DNA of 64,000 bases from Pseudomonas tumuqii (lineage in GTDB: Bacteria; Pseudomonadota; Gammaproteobacteria; Pseudomonadales; Pseudomonadaceae), in the NCBI RefSeq assembly GCF_013184545.1, contig NZ_JAAOJA010000007.1, positions 206,734 to 270,733 of the forward strand, read 5' to 3'. The notes beneath the pieces are model-generated. The model was not told the DNA's origin. It did not search any database and saw nothing but the letters and a program-made list of their open reading frames with translations. The stretch's first letter is position 1; every line of letters begins with the position of its first letter. Below are positions 9,141-18,302 of this stretch, one piece after another. Made by a program: the position numbers and the translations under genes.

Positions 9141-9998
9141 TCAGCCAATGGCCTGAGTCACCAGGGCGAATTGGCTGACGCCGCCGACAGCGCGCGGCGG
9201 CGTTCCCCGAGCCATTTGCGCGACTCTGTCGACCTGTTTCAGGCCAGCGGCTTCGAGCCAATCGGACAGGCCGCTGTCGGCCGGAATATCGATGCGTACG
9301 AAAGCCTCCGGCACTTGTGCCAACAACACGCCTATCAGGTGCTTGGCCTGTTCGGGATTTTCCGCGATGACCGGGCCGATACAGCGGCCACGGCCGAACG
9401 GGCGCAGTAACGCGAAGCCGCGTAGCTGGCCGTCGCGCTCGATACCGACTGCCTGTTCGACGACATCGAACAGCTCGCTGAGTACGCTTTCGCGGTCCAG
9501 GCCGCTGCCGGCATTGGCCAGTTCGAGCTGGCGAACCCGATCGGCTGCGGTCAAGGGCCGGCACTGTTCACCGGCGGGTAGGGCAGGGGTATCGGCGGCT
9601 TGTGCCTGGCCCTGATGCTGGTGGATCTGACCGAACTCGACGAAGCCTTGGCTGGCGTACAGCGGGACACCCGCCAGGGTGGCGTTGAGGATGGCGGTGC
9701 GCGGCGTGCAGGCTTCGAGTGCCAGCTCCATCAGCTTGCGGCCAATGCCTTGGCCCTGGTACTCGTCGCTGACGATCACCAGGCCGATGGTGGCGTAAGC
9801 GCCCTGCGGGCAAGCGAATGCGGTACCGATCATGCGGCCGTTGTCTTCTACGACGAAGCCTTCGGCGACGCGTTGCAGCATGGCCCAATCCTCCAGGCGA
9901 TGGGGCCACTTCAACAGCACGGACAAGGCATGGGCCGCCGCCACGTCCTCGGCGGTCATGGGGCGATAAAGGTGGGAAGGGCGTTGAGCGACGGACAT
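9141..9998 (-). CDS. tandem GNAT N-acetyltransferase
   Basis: The 285-residue protein joins two GNAT domains. The N-terminal one (about 10-130) has the acetyl-CoA-binding signature IVSDEYQGQGIGRKLMELAL. The C-terminal one (about 145-280) is more divergent (acetyltransf_18-like; GFALLRPFGRGRCIGPVIAE). Such proteins acetylate small amines or amino acids; the substrate is not visible in the sequence. The ATG at 9998 is preceded by GGAG. Its upstream region (10053-10186) is a copy of the region upstream of the OprD-like porin gene, which suggests shared regulation with that porin. Confidence 0.8.
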   Translation of the reverse strand: MSVAQRPSHLYRPMTAEDVAAAHALSVLLKWPHRLEDWAMLQRVAEGFVVEDNGRMIGTAFACPQGAYATIGLVIVSDEYQGQGIGRKLMELALEACTPRTAILNATLAGVPLYASQGFVEFGQIHQHQGQAQAADTPALPAGEQCRPLTAADRVRQLELANAGSGLDRESVLSELFDVVEQAVGIERDGQLRGFALLRPFGRGRCIGPVIAENPEQAKHLIGVLLAQVPEAFVRIDIPADSGLSDWLEAAGLKQVDRVAQMARGTPPRAVGGVSQFALVTQAIG

Positions 9999-10052
9999 GG
10001 CAGGACTCCGTTGTTGGCTGCGTGCGGCGGGAAATTTTCATCGACTATAAGG

Positions 10053-10186
10053 CTGTATCCCACCTGCGGCGCGGCCTGGCAAGGGGCTTAAGGCAATTCG
10101 GTAGATTCCCCAAGCGGCGGTTCCATAGGCCATATTTGTTGCTTAAACGAGAGTCACTATCAGCAGTAAATGCTTGGCTGTTTTTT
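10053..10186 (-). promoter_or_regulatory. duplicated upstream region, copy A
   Basis: These 134 bases match 11900-12033 without gaps at roughly 80-85 percent by eye. Each copy lies upstream of a minus-strand gene (acetyltransferase here, porin there). On the minus strand both copies carry the identical core TTGGGGAATCTACCGAATTG. They also carry a TTGCCA that, with a 17-base spacer, precedes GATACA, a possible sigma-70 -35/-10 pair near the gene-proximal end. The shared block therefore probably carries both promoter and operator. Confidence 0.6.
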
Positions 10187-10289
10187 CTGAGGGGGGCTGA
10201 GTCAAAGGCTTTGCGCCGATCGATTCTTGCTCCACGGGAGGCTTGGTACGAGGCTTTGAATTGAATTGCAGCAGAGCTCTTCGGCGGAT

Positions 10290-10326
10290 GCAGTTCTGTC
10301 CGGCTGCTACGTCCGGACAGAACTGC
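10290..10326. repeat. 14-bp perfect inverted repeat
   Basis: The arms GCAGTTCTGTCCGG (10290-10303) and CCGGACAGAACTGC (10313-10326) surround a 9-base loop. It lies between the porin terminator and the regulatory copy A, with no T-run after it, so it could be an operator or a mobile-repeat remnant. Confidence 0.6.
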
Positions 10327-10362
10327 AGACGTCCGATCCGCGCTAAGGCCAGTCGGTATAAG

Positions 10363-10388
10363 AAAAAAAAGACGCCCGGTTGGGCGTC
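10363..10388 (-). terminator. terminator of the OprD-like porin gene
   Basis: On the minus strand the stem GACGCCC-AACC-GGGCGTC is followed by eight T residues. It lies about 75 bases beyond the porin stop codon. Confidence 0.85.
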
Positions 10389-10464
10389 TCAAGGCAAAGG
10401 AGCGTGGGGGGATGCCTTTAAGAAAAATCGGTTGGCCCGCGGCAAACCGAACCGGTAACTGCGC

Positions 10465-11805
10465 TTACAGAATGCTCAGCGGGTATTCGATGATCAGGCG
10501 CACCTCATCGGTGCCTTTGTCGAACGAGCTGGAGCGGTAGGTAGCCTGGCGCAGGCGCAAGGACAGATCCTTGGCCGAGCCCGACTGGACCACATACTTG
10601 GCTTCCACGTCGCGCTCCCAGCGCTTCTCGTCGTCGAACCCAGCACGGAAGTAGGCACCAGTCGGGTCGGCCTTGGTGAAATCGATCTGGTCGCCTTTGA
10701 TGTAGCGGGTCATGAGGGTCAAGCCCGGCACACCGAAGCCGGCCATGTTCAAGTCATAACGGACCTGCATGGAGCGCTCGTTAGGACGGTTGAATTCGGC
10801 GTACTGCACCGAGTTGGCCAGCCAGATCGAGTCGACACCGATGAAGTCGAAGGTCTCGTCGCCATCGATCTTCACGTAGGCCAGGGTCAGCTTGTGCGGG
10901 CCGAAGGCGTAGGCACCTTTGGCCGACCAACTGGTGGTGTCCAGCTCGCCGGCACGAGCCTCACCCTCGTCGCTGGTCTTGTAGGCAGCCAGGGTGAAGT
11001 TCAGTGATTGCTGGTCGGCCAGCGGGATGGTGTAGGAGGCATAGCCGAAGTACTGGCGCCAGATCTCTTCGGCCTCGCTGGCGTAGGCCATCAGACTAAG
11101 GTTGTCGTTGACCTTGTAGGAGCCGCCGATGAAATCGACGCTGTCAGCCTCGATGCCCGCGTAGGTGGTGAACAGGCCGTCATCGGAATTGGTCGAGTTT
11201 CTACCGTTGTACGCGGTGTAGTGACCGGCCTCGAGGAACAGCTTGTCGAACTCTCTGCTCGACAGCTGGAAGCCGGTGGCCACTTCCGGCAGCAAGCGGT
11301 TGTCACCCATGGCGAACACCGGAGCAGCCGGGCGCTGTTCGCCGTACTTCAGCTCGGTGGAGGAGACGCGCATCTTCACCGCGCCGCCGATCTCGCCGAA
11401 GGAGTCCGGCACTTCTGCGTCGGCAGTCTTGTTGTTGCTGATCGGCAGCAGGCCGGCGCCGACCCGGCCGCGGCCAGTGTCCAGCTTGACCCCGCCATAG
11501 GCGAAGGCATCGGCGCCGAAGCCGACGCTGCCCTGGGTAAAACCAGATGCGAAATTGAGCATGGCGCCATGGGCCCATTCCTCGCGATAACCGTTGCGTT
11601 CGCTGGCGGGCTTAGATCCATTGATGCCCTCGCCGTTACTGCCGCCATCATGGAAGTCGCGGTTCATGTAGAAGTTGCGGTTGAGCAGATTCAGGCTGCT
11701 GTCCTCGATAAAGCCATTGGCTTCCTGCCGCTGACCGGCCACGGCCAATTGCGAGGCGGCGGCGGTGACCGCCAGGGCGAGAAGGCTGGGTTTCACGACG
11801 TTCAT
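10465..11805 (-). CDS. OprD-family outer-membrane porin
   Basis: The 446-residue protein has a signal peptide (MNVVKPSLLALAVTAAASQL, cleavage near AVAGQ) followed by the OprD-family start EANGFIEDSSLNLLNRNFYM and a C-terminal strand ending IEYPLSIL. The 16-18 strand barrel admits amino acids, peptides or aromatic acids in pseudomonads. Family landmarks include the GGxxDTGRGRVGAGLLP-like stretch and the alternating beta strands near YRSSSFDKGTDEVRLI. A duplicated regulatory block lies upstream and a terminator downstream, so it is transcribed alone. Which OprD subgroup it belongs to cannot be fixed by reading. Confidence 0.9.
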   Translation of the reverse strand: MNVVKPSLLALAVTAAASQLAVAGQRQEANGFIEDSSLNLLNRNFYMNRDFHDGGSNGEGINGSKPASERNGYREEWAHGAMLNFASGFTQGSVGFGADAFAYGGVKLDTGRGRVGAGLLPISNNKTADAEVPDSFGEIGGAVKMRVSSTELKYGEQRPAAPVFAMGDNRLLPEVATGFQLSSREFDKLFLEAGHYTAYNGRNSTNSDDGLFTTYAGIEADSVDFIGGSYKVNDNLSLMAYASEAEEIWRQYFGYASYTIPLADQQSLNFTLAAYKTSDEGEARAGELDTTSWSAKGAYAFGPHKLTLAYVKIDGDETFDFIGVDSIWLANSVQYAEFNRPNERSMQVRYDLNMAGFGVPGLTLMTRYIKGDQIDFTKADPTGAYFRAGFDDEKRWERDVEAKYVVQSGSAKDLSLRLRQATYRSSSFDKGTDEVRLIIEYPLSIL

Positions 11806-11899
11806 GGTCTACTCCATAGGTTTTATTATTCGCGTAGCCGTTCAGAAGAACCGCTGCAGAACTGGCGCGGCCGGGCAGGGCTCGCCCAAGGCGCGGCGT

Positions 11900-12033
11900 C
11901 TGTATCCCACTGGCGCCGGGGCCTGGCAAGAGGCTGAAGACAATTCGGTAGATTCCCCAAGTAGCGGTTCTATAGGCCGTATTTTTTACTTGGACGGGGC
12001 TCGCTATCAGCAGTAACTGCTTGGCTGCTTTTT
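11900..12033 (-). promoter_or_regulatory. duplicated upstream region, copy B (porin)
   Basis: This is the partner of 10053-10186, placed 95 bases upstream of the porin ATG. The 20-base core TTGGGGAATCTACCGAATTG and the TTGCCA-N17-GATACA promoter-like pair are kept. Flanking bases have drifted, which argues for selection on the core. Confidence 0.6.
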
Positions 12034-12730
12034 GGTGCAGAGGCATTAATCATGAGCCGGAAAAGCCATGGCGGCGTTCGGAAAGCGCTAAGCCCGAATC
12101 GATATCAAGCCGAGTTTTTCCACGGTACCGGCCCAGCTGAGGTGGGCACGACCCGCATCTGAATCGATCTTGCTGCCGTCGCTATCGTTCTCCTTGATAG
12201 AACGGGCATGGGGACGATGACGCGCCGAAGCTGGCCAGGTAGAGGCCGTAGCGGATCGGCGCTGCAGCGCTCGCTGAGGCGTTGAAATCGGCTGTATTGA
12301 CGCGAGTGCGCCAGTCGGCGAGGGTGCGGGCATGCCCCTTAACTGGGCTTCTCCGCTCGCCAGGGCGGTGGCGTCAGCGCTTCCTTGAGCATCGCCAGGG
12401 AAAGCGTTTATTCATGCGCTTCGCCCGTGGCCGGGCCAGCCGCTCGTCGAATGGGCAGCGTGGTTGGATAGGGCACGTCAGTTCGACCTCAATACGCGGC
12501 TACTGAGCCTCGCGCAGGCGAGTTTGGCGATCCCGTCAGCGGGTGGCAATGGTTGGGGCAGTGTCCACTGCGTCGGAACTCGCGCTTGAGAGATGCGCCT
12601 ATGAAGGCCTTATAGGCCGTCGCTCGTTCGAGCTGTCGACTTTTCTGCGAGTGGTGCGCTGTTCAATAACTGAACTGAATAGGGAGAAAGACGGGAGCAA
12701 GGCTCCCGCCAGAACAGCGAGGGAAGACTG
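12034..12730. other. about 700 bases without a supported gene
   Basis: Short open stretches on both strands look like eroded coding DNA, for example PIRYGLYLASFGA read on the minus strand near 12220-12260 and LSWAGTVEKLGLISI near 12100-12150 in another frame. No start, length or family supports a functional gene. No terminator was identified for the convergent neighbours. Confidence 0.4.
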
Positions 12731-14056
12731 TCAGAAATCCGAGACCTTGCCCCAAGCCCCTTTGTTCAGCCGGGCAAGGCTGTACTGGGTGTGGTCCACG
12801 AACGGCGTCTTGCCCGTCGCCAGTTCGGCAATCAGGCGTCCGGCACCGGGGCCGATGCCGAAGCCGTGGCCCGAAAAACCGGCGGCCAGAATGAAACCGG
12901 GCAGGTTCTGCGCTTGGTCGATCACCGGCACACCGTCCGGGGTGCTGTCGATATAGCCGGCCCAACCTGCCTGAACGGGCACGCTGCCGAGGGCGGGCAA
13001 CAGGCGGCGCGCCCGCGCAAGGGTATCCCTGAGGATCGCCTCCGACGGGCGCGGATCGAGGATACGCACGCGTTCCATCGGTGTAGGTCGGTCGAGTGCC
13101 CATTTGCGGCGCGTTTCGTGTCCGTACTGCCAACCCTGCAGGTCACCCGGTGAGAGCATTTGCCAGCGTTTGGCGAACATCGGCAGAAAGTAAGAGGAGA
13201 AGCGAAGTTGCTGCGGCGTCGGATCCACGCAGGCCCTTCCGGAAATGGCCAGGGTATAGCCGCCATCCCCGCGCCGCGTGACGGTTACCTCACTGGTATG
13301 AAGTGCATCGGGAAGCCCCTGGGCCCCCGGCATGACTGACAGGATGCTGGAGCGTATCGACGCCTGCGGAAAGCGAATGCCGAGCTGTGCACAGAAGGAG
13401 GAGGCCCAGGCGCCGCCGGCCATCACCACTTGTTGGGTCTTGATTACGCCCTTTTCGGTAATCACCCCCGATACCCGGCCAGCCTCGGTCTCGATACCGC
13501 GGGCGGCGCAGAACTGGTGCAGCGAGCCGCCATGCTTGAGCACGCCCTTGGCGATCAGCGGCGCGGCCCGCGACGGATCGGCGATGCCGTCGGACGGCGA
13601 AAGCACCCCTCCCAACCAGGGCTTGCCGGTCGCCGCGCCGCGTTGCGTGGCTTCGGCGCCGCTCAGCATATGGGTCGTGACGCCCTGGGTGATCGCGAAG
13701 TCGCGCCATTTCGCCCAGCCGTCCAACTCGGCCTGATTATCCGACAGATAGAGCAATCCGCAGCGGCGGAAACCGAGGTCCTCGTCGAGGTCGGCGGTGA
13801 TCTCCTCCCAGAGGGCGAGACTCTTGGTCGACAAGGGCAGTTCGCGCGCGTCGCGGTTCTGCTGGCGGCACCAGCCCCAGTTACGGCTGGATTGTTCGGC
13901 GCCTATACGGCCCTTCTCGAGCACAGCAACGCTCATACCCTGACGGGCCATGTAATAGGCGGCGCATGCGCCGATGATACCGCCGCCGATGACGACGGCA
14001 TCGGCTCTTTCTGGCAGCTCCGGGGTGGACTCAATGGTGATCAAGGGAGCCGGCAT
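12731..14056 (-). CDS. FAD-dependent amine/amino-acid oxidoreductase (DAO family)
   Basis: The 441-residue protein carries the FAD dinucleotide motif ADAVVIGGGIIGACAAYYMA near residue 18 and the C-terminal FAD-contact motif GFSGHGFGIGPGAGRLIAEL, both typical of DadA/glycine-oxidase/sarcosine-oxidase-like enzymes. These flavoproteins oxidise C-N bonds of amino acids and secondary amines. The segment EQSSRNWGWCRQQNRD resembles the region that binds FAD covalently in some relatives, but that role is not shown here. Its neighbour upstream, on the opposite strand, is the imine reductase/lyase pair. The exact substrate is unknown. Confidence 0.82.
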   Translation of the reverse strand: MPAPLITIESTPELPERADAVVIGGGIIGACAAYYMARQGMSVAVLEKGRIGAEQSSRNWGWCRQQNRDARELPLSTKSLALWEEITADLDEDLGFRRCGLLYLSDNQAELDGWAKWRDFAITQGVTTHMLSGAEATQRGAATGKPWLGGVLSPSDGIADPSRAAPLIAKGVLKHGGSLHQFCAARGIETEAGRVSGVITEKGVIKTQQVVMAGGAWASSFCAQLGIRFPQASIRSSILSVMPGAQGLPDALHTSEVTVTRRGDGGYTLAISGRACVDPTPQQLRFSSYFLPMFAKRWQMLSPGDLQGWQYGHETRRKWALDRPTPMERVRILDPRPSEAILRDTLARARRLLPALGSVPVQAGWAGYIDSTPDGVPVIDQAQNLPGFILAAGFSGHGFGIGPGAGRLIAELATGKTPFVDHTQYSLARLNKGAWGKVSDF

Positions 14057-14832
14057 TCTATTCTCCTGGCCTGAAATCTATTGTTTTACGCCTTTGCAGC
14101 GAGCAATGCAGACAGTGCTGCAAAGCGGCCTCAATGCTGTGCCAGTGCGCGCTGATAAGGTGATCGGCGCGCACAAGATCGGAACGATCGAAACTGAGAT
14201 CCGGGGTCTGCTGCCCTGTTGGTCGATTCGGAGCGGCAGACCAGGCTACGGCAGGCATCACGCCAATCGCCCATGCCGTTGCGCTGATCCTATATTAGGC
14301 ATCACGACCCGCAGAGGGCTGTCGTATTGGTAGTGCGCAATCGCAGAATCGGGCGTTTTCGAGGGTGCGCTCGGAAGTTTATGCTGCGGCGGGCGGAGTG
14401 ATCGTCGCGCCAGGTCCTGTAGCTTGAGCGCTGACTGTTCCTCCCATCACTTGCTGCTCGCCTTCCGTATGTCCTTCCCTCTTGGAGGAAGGTGGCGCGA
14501 AGCGACGCGTGCGGGCAACGAGCATGCCCGTTGCCACCATCATTGGGCTCTTCAGGCCCTTCACCCCGACCGATGAGTACTCAGCTCGAGCGTGGTTGCA
14601 GGGCCGGAACGTTTGCTTTCGCCGATGGCGATGAAAATAGTCGGAAGTTGCGTATTCCCAGGGTATCCGGAATTTTCTGCTGAGCGCTCGGCGGCATACT
14701 AATCGCAGCAAGTTGGCAATGCATTCCCGTGGGACTCGCGCCGAACATGGCGAGCAATCCCGGCTTGATGATGCTTGGGTAAATCATGGCTAACCACAGA
14801 TGCCCTAATCAGAGAACAGTGAGGTCGTGTAG
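14057..14832. other. divergent intergenic region, 776 bases
   Basis: This long spacer separates the minus-strand flavoprotein from the plus-strand cyclodeaminase-like gene. Frames on the minus strand (for example 14379-14711) show no family resemblance. Promoters for both flanking genes should lie here, but I could not identify convincing -35/-10 or -24/-12 pairs. AATCAGAGAACAGTGAGG precedes the 14833 start and includes its probable ribosome binding site. Confidence 0.4.
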
Positions 14833-15822
14833 ATGAAAACACTGCTGCTTACTAAAGAAGAAGTCGGCAGATTGATATCTATGAAGGAAGTCATAGGTAC
14901 GGTGGAAGAGGCATACAAGGCTTTCAGCAGTGGGCAGGTGGTTCAGCCTGACTATATTGGGATACACCTTCCCGCGCCGCGCGGAGAAATCGACTTCAAG
15001 GTCGGTTACTGCAAGAGCAATGAAATCATCTCGATGAAAGCCTCTTCCGGAGGCTTCCTCGATAACCCGACGGCGCATGGCGTGCCCAACGGCATGGGCA
15101 GCGTTCTGCTGTTCGATGCCAACAGCTGTGCGCTGATCTGCGTCATGGATGGCAGTCTGCTCACCGGTCTCAGAACGGGAGCCTCGGGCGCCGTCTCGGT
15201 CAAGGCGCTGGCGAGAAAGAACGCGAAGAAGGTCACCTGCATAGGTACCGGCAACCAGGCGCGGATGCAGATTCGCGCCATTAGCCTGGTGATGCAGATC
15301 GAAGAGATCCATGCCTGGAGCAGAAACCCGGAGACGCTCGCCCGCTTCAAGGCGGATATCGAAGGCGAGTTCGCTATTCCTGTGACCCTGGCGGATTCGA
15401 AGAAGGAGGCGGTCGAACAGGCGGATATCCTGATCACCACCACCCGTGGCAAAGGCCCGCTGGTGGAAGCGAGCTGGGTGAAACCCGGCACCCATATCGT
15501 CGCCATCGGCACGGATATGAAAGGCAAGCAGGAGCTCGATCCGGAAATATTCAGGCACGCCAAGATCGTCAACGACTCGATCTCGCAGTGCATCGATAAA
15601 GGGGAAACCTGGCATCCGCTGAACGAGAAGATCATCAGCCTGGACGATATCCACGGTGAGCTTGGCGAGATTCTACTGGGCTCCAAGCCGGGCCGGGAGA
15701 GCGATGAAGAAATCACCATCTTCGACTCCACCGGCATGGCCATACAGGACAACACCACTGCCGAAAAAATCTATCGCAATGCGCTGGAAAACAACGTTGG
15801 AACCTTCTTCGCGTTCCTTTGA
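14833..15822 (+). CDS. ornithine cyclodeaminase/mu-crystallin family imine reductase or cyclodeaminase (EutC/BhcD-like)
   Basis: The 329-residue protein has the N-terminal domain [20 protein letters not shown] and a Rossmann NAD(P) fold with [16 protein letters not shown] near residue 136. The [20 protein letters not shown] segment is diagnostic for the ornithine cyclodeaminase family. Members are true cyclodeaminases or imine reductases such as iminosuccinate reductase BhcD and ectoine-pathway EutC. A threonine-dehydratase-like gene follows 38 bases later, the same pair as EutC/EutB and BhcD/BhcB. The imine route is therefore more likely than proline formation from ornithine, but this is inferred. 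Confidence 0.78.
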   Translation: MKTLLLTKEEVGRLISMKEVIGTVEEAYKAFSSGQVVQPDYIGIHLPAPRGEIDFKVGYCKSNEIISMKASSGGFLDNPTAHGVPNGMGSVLLFDANSCALICVMDGSLLTGLRTGASGAVSVKALARKNAKKVTCIGTGNQARMQIRAISLVMQIEEIHAWSRNPETLARFKADIEGEFAIPVTLADSKKEAVEQADILITTTRGKGPLVEASWVKPGTHIVAIGTDMKGKQELDPEIFRHAKIVNDSISQCIDKGETWHPLNEKIISLDDIHGELGEILLGSKPGRESDEEITIFDSTGMAIQDNTTAEKIYRNALENNVGTFFAFL

Positions 15823-15860
15823 CGCGTGATTTTTTCGGCAGTACGGAGAGAGGAAACTAC

Positions 15861-16832
15861 ATGCGCGACCATCCGACCATTCAGGATATTCGAGAAGCCC
15901 AGGAACGGCTGAAACCCCATATCAAACATACGCCGCTACTGCGCGCGGAGAAGATGGAGAAGGCCGCCGGTTGTCAGCTCTATCTGAAGCCCGAAACCCT
16001 GCAGATCACCGGGGCCTTCAAAATTCGCGGTGCTTTGAACAAGACGCTCTCGCTACCCAGGGAGGAGATCGCCAACGGGATCATCGCCACCTCTTCCGGC
16101 AATCACGCCCAGGGGCTCGCCTACGCTGCCCGCATGCTGGGCGTGAAAGCGATCCTCGTGCTTCCGGTGACCACCCCGAAGATCAAGATCGCCAATACCG
16201 AAGCCCTTGGTGCGGAGGTGATCCTCTTCGATGGCGACACCGCCGCCCGCTGGAAAAGGGTGTATGAAATCGCCGAGGAAAACGGCTATGTGCCCGTCCA
16301 TGCCTTCGAGGACCCGCTGGTGATGGCCGGTCAGGGCACTATCGGTTGCGAGATCCTCGAAGACCTGCAGGATGTGGATACGGTCATCATCCCCATGGGC
16401 GGCGGCGGCCTGATTTCCGGCATCGCCACCGCCATCAAGGAGTCACGGCCATCGGTGCGGGTCGTCGGCGCGGAACCGGCGTTGACGCCCAAGTACTACC
16501 ACAGTCGGTTGAACAAGCAGCGCACCACGCTTCCCTTGAAGAACACCATTGCCGACGGCTTGCGAATAAGCGTGCCGGGGCAGAACCCCTATCCGATCAT
16601 CGAGCGCTATGTCGACGAGATCGTCCTGGTCGAGGACGAGCACATCATCGAAGGCATGCGCGCCCTGGCCAAGGACGCGAAACTGATCGCCGAGCCCGCC
16701 GCCGCGATCGGCATCGGCGCCTTGCTGGCGGGCGTGGTCAAGGTCAGGCCGGATGAAAAGGTCTGCGTGGTACTGACCGGCGGCAACTGGGACCTGGGCG
16801 ATCTGGCCGAGGTATACGGCGCTGCCGACTAA
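15861..16832 (+). CDS. PLP ammonia-lyase, threonine/hydroxyaspartate dehydratase family (EutB/BhcB-like)
   Basis: The 323-residue fold-type II PLP enzyme shows the lysine motif ITGAFKIRGALNK near residue 52, the phosphate loop MGGGGLISG near 176 and SSGNHAQG near 79. It has no C-terminal ACT domain, so it is a catabolic threonine/serine or threo-3-hydroxyaspartate ammonia-lyase rather than biosynthetic IlvA. AGAGAGGAAA gives a strong ribosome binding site before ATG 15861. It shares an operon with the cyclodeaminase-like gene and ends at a good terminator. Joint work on a hydroxyaspartate-type substrate is suggested by the known EutBC and BhcBD pairs. Confidence 0.8.
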   Translation: MRDHPTIQDIREAQERLKPHIKHTPLLRAEKMEKAAGCQLYLKPETLQITGAFKIRGALNKTLSLPREEIANGIIATSSGNHAQGLAYAARMLGVKAILVLPVTTPKIKIANTEALGAEVILFDGDTAARWKRVYEIAEENGYVPVHAFEDPLVMAGQGTIGCEILEDLQDVDTVIIPMGGGGLISGIATAIKESRPSVRVVGAEPALTPKYYHSRLNKQRTTLPLKNTIADGLRISVPGQNPYPIIERYVDEIVLVEDEHIIEGMRALAKDAKLIAEPAAAIGIGALLAGVVKVRPDEKVCVVLTGGNWDLGDLAEVYGAAD

Positions 16833-16894
16833 GCGTGCGGCGCGCCGGCGGAGCGGGCAGAGTAAGTGATGTCGCCTCGGCCCCCCCGATGAAG

Positions 16895-16928
16895 AACGCC
16901 CCTCCTTATGGAGGGGCGTTTTGTTTGG
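16895..16928 (+). terminator. terminator of the cyclodeaminase/ammonia-lyase operon
   Basis: The stem AACGCCCCTCC-TTAT-GGAGGGGCGTT is followed by TTGTTT. It lies 63 bases after the ammonia-lyase stop. Confidence 0.85.
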
Positions 16929-17289
16929 TGCTGTCCCAATGATGCGTTGCATGAGGGATTCAGGGCTGAACCCTTTTTGCAGGGCAGCAGCGGGTAGGGT
17001 GCGCCGTGCGCACCAGCTCGGGTGACGAATCACCGGTGCGCACGGCGCACCCTACGGCTCCAGTCCAATTTGGGTTCAGTGGCGATAAATGAACGCAACA
17101 TGCGCTTTATGGATGGGCGTTTTGTTTGGTGCTGCCTCAATGATGCGTTGCATGGGCTGAACCCTTTTGTAGGGCGGCAGCGGGTAGGGTGCGCCGTGCG
17201 CACCAGCTCGGGCGATGAATCACTGGTGCGCACCCTACGGCTCCAGTCCATCTTACGTTTAGTGGCGATAGCTGAACGCAACATGCGAT
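16914..17289. repeat. tandem direct repeat of about 200 bp containing REP-like palindromes
   Basis: Two diverged copies start at 16914 and 17115 (GGGCGTTTTGTTTGGTGCTG) and run through GAACGCAACATGCG. Each holds a GTAGGGTGCGCCGTGCGCAC half-site facing its inverted partner. In copy 1 the arms 16994-17014 and 17035-17055 match perfectly over 21 bases; copy 2 has lost 7 bases of its right arm. Nothing coding is seen. The remaining sequence to 17601 also lacks a recognisable gene. Confidence 0.8.
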
Positions 17290-17601
17290 TGGGACATGGC
17301 TTTTTGTTTTGCCGAATACGAAAAGAGTGAGTCGCGCTGCCCGGGAACAGAACTCGCTCGGCAGCGCAGAACCTGCTGTTTCGCTGTGCAGGCAACACCT
17401 ACACCTCCCGTGAGACGGCCGTCCTGGCCACAAGAAATCGGGCGATCACGGGCCTTTCGAGGCCGGCCGCAGATCCTGCCAGCATGCTCCGGATCGAAAA
17501 GGAATCTGCCTGAGTCACCCGGCAATAGAGCATTTCCGTAGGGCTGAGATTCATAGACTTGTAGTCACCAACCCGTCATCCACATCCAGGAGATCGACCA
17601 A

Positions 17602-18301
17602 GTGACCTACAAACCGAAATTCATCAGCTTCGATTGCTACGGCACGCTCATCAACTTCGAAATGGGCCCGACCGCGAAAAGACTCTTCGAGGATCGTGTG
17701 CCGAGCGAACGGATGCCGGCCTTCCTGGACAGTTTTCGCTTCTACCGTCTCGATGAGGTATTGGGTGAGTGGAAACCGTTCTTTGACGTGGTTGAAAACT
17801 CCATTCAACGCACGTGCAAGAAGCACGGCGTGGAATATCGTCCTTCCGATGCGCTCGCCCTGTACGAGGCCGTACCGACCTGGCAGCCGCACCCGAACGT
17901 CGTCGAGACGCTCGAGGCAATCGCTGCGCATGTTCCGCTGGTGATCCTGTCGAACTCGATGGTCGATCTGATCCCGCACAGCGTCGCCCATCTCAAGGCG
18001 CCTTTCCACGCGGTCTACACCGCCGAGGAAGCCCGCGCCTACAAGCCGCGGGCGCAGATGTTCGAGTACATGTTCGATCAGCTCGGCTGCGGGCCGGAGC
18101 AGATGATGCACGTCTCCTCGAGCTTCCGTTACGACCTGATGACCGCCTCTGATCTGGGCTTCATGGCCAAGGCCTTCATCGACCGCGGTCACGAGCCCGC
18201 CTGCGACGGCTATGGTGTCAACCGCCTGACCGACATTCGCCAGCTTCCCGGTTTGCTCGGCCTCGATTGCCTGGCCCAGACCGCCACGATGAAACGGGGC
18301 G
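17602..18301 (+). CDS. HAD-superfamily protein, haloacid-dehalogenase type II-like (copy 1)
   Basis: The 234-residue protein starts at GTG 17602 behind CCAGGAG, and its TGA is at 18304-18306. Motif I is ISFDCYGTLINFE, motif II ILSNSM, motif III the lysine in AYKPRAQMFEYM, and motif IV HVSSSFRYDLMTASDLG. It is built like L-2-haloacid dehalogenases, but the Asn of the dehalogenase SSNGFD motif is a Ser here, so dehalogenation is doubtful and a phosphatase or other hydrolase role is possible. Its ATGA overlap with the APH kinase gene shows translational coupling. A paralogue lies at 23388. Confidence 0.8.
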
Positions 18302-18302
18302 C

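Noticed and set aside
11008..11937. Plus-strand open frame opposite the OprD-like porin gene
   Set aside because: It is antisense to a well-supported porin with signal peptide and terminator, and it has no homologous features.
14379..14711. Minus-strand frame of 110 codons in the spacer before the cyclodeaminase-like gene
   Set aside because: Composition is basic and irregular, with no ribosome binding site or family motif. It is treated as non-coding spacer.
16914..17289. Repeated palindromes considered as a CRISPR array
   Set aside because: There are only two long units, without regular short repeats and unique spacers, and no cas genes nearby.
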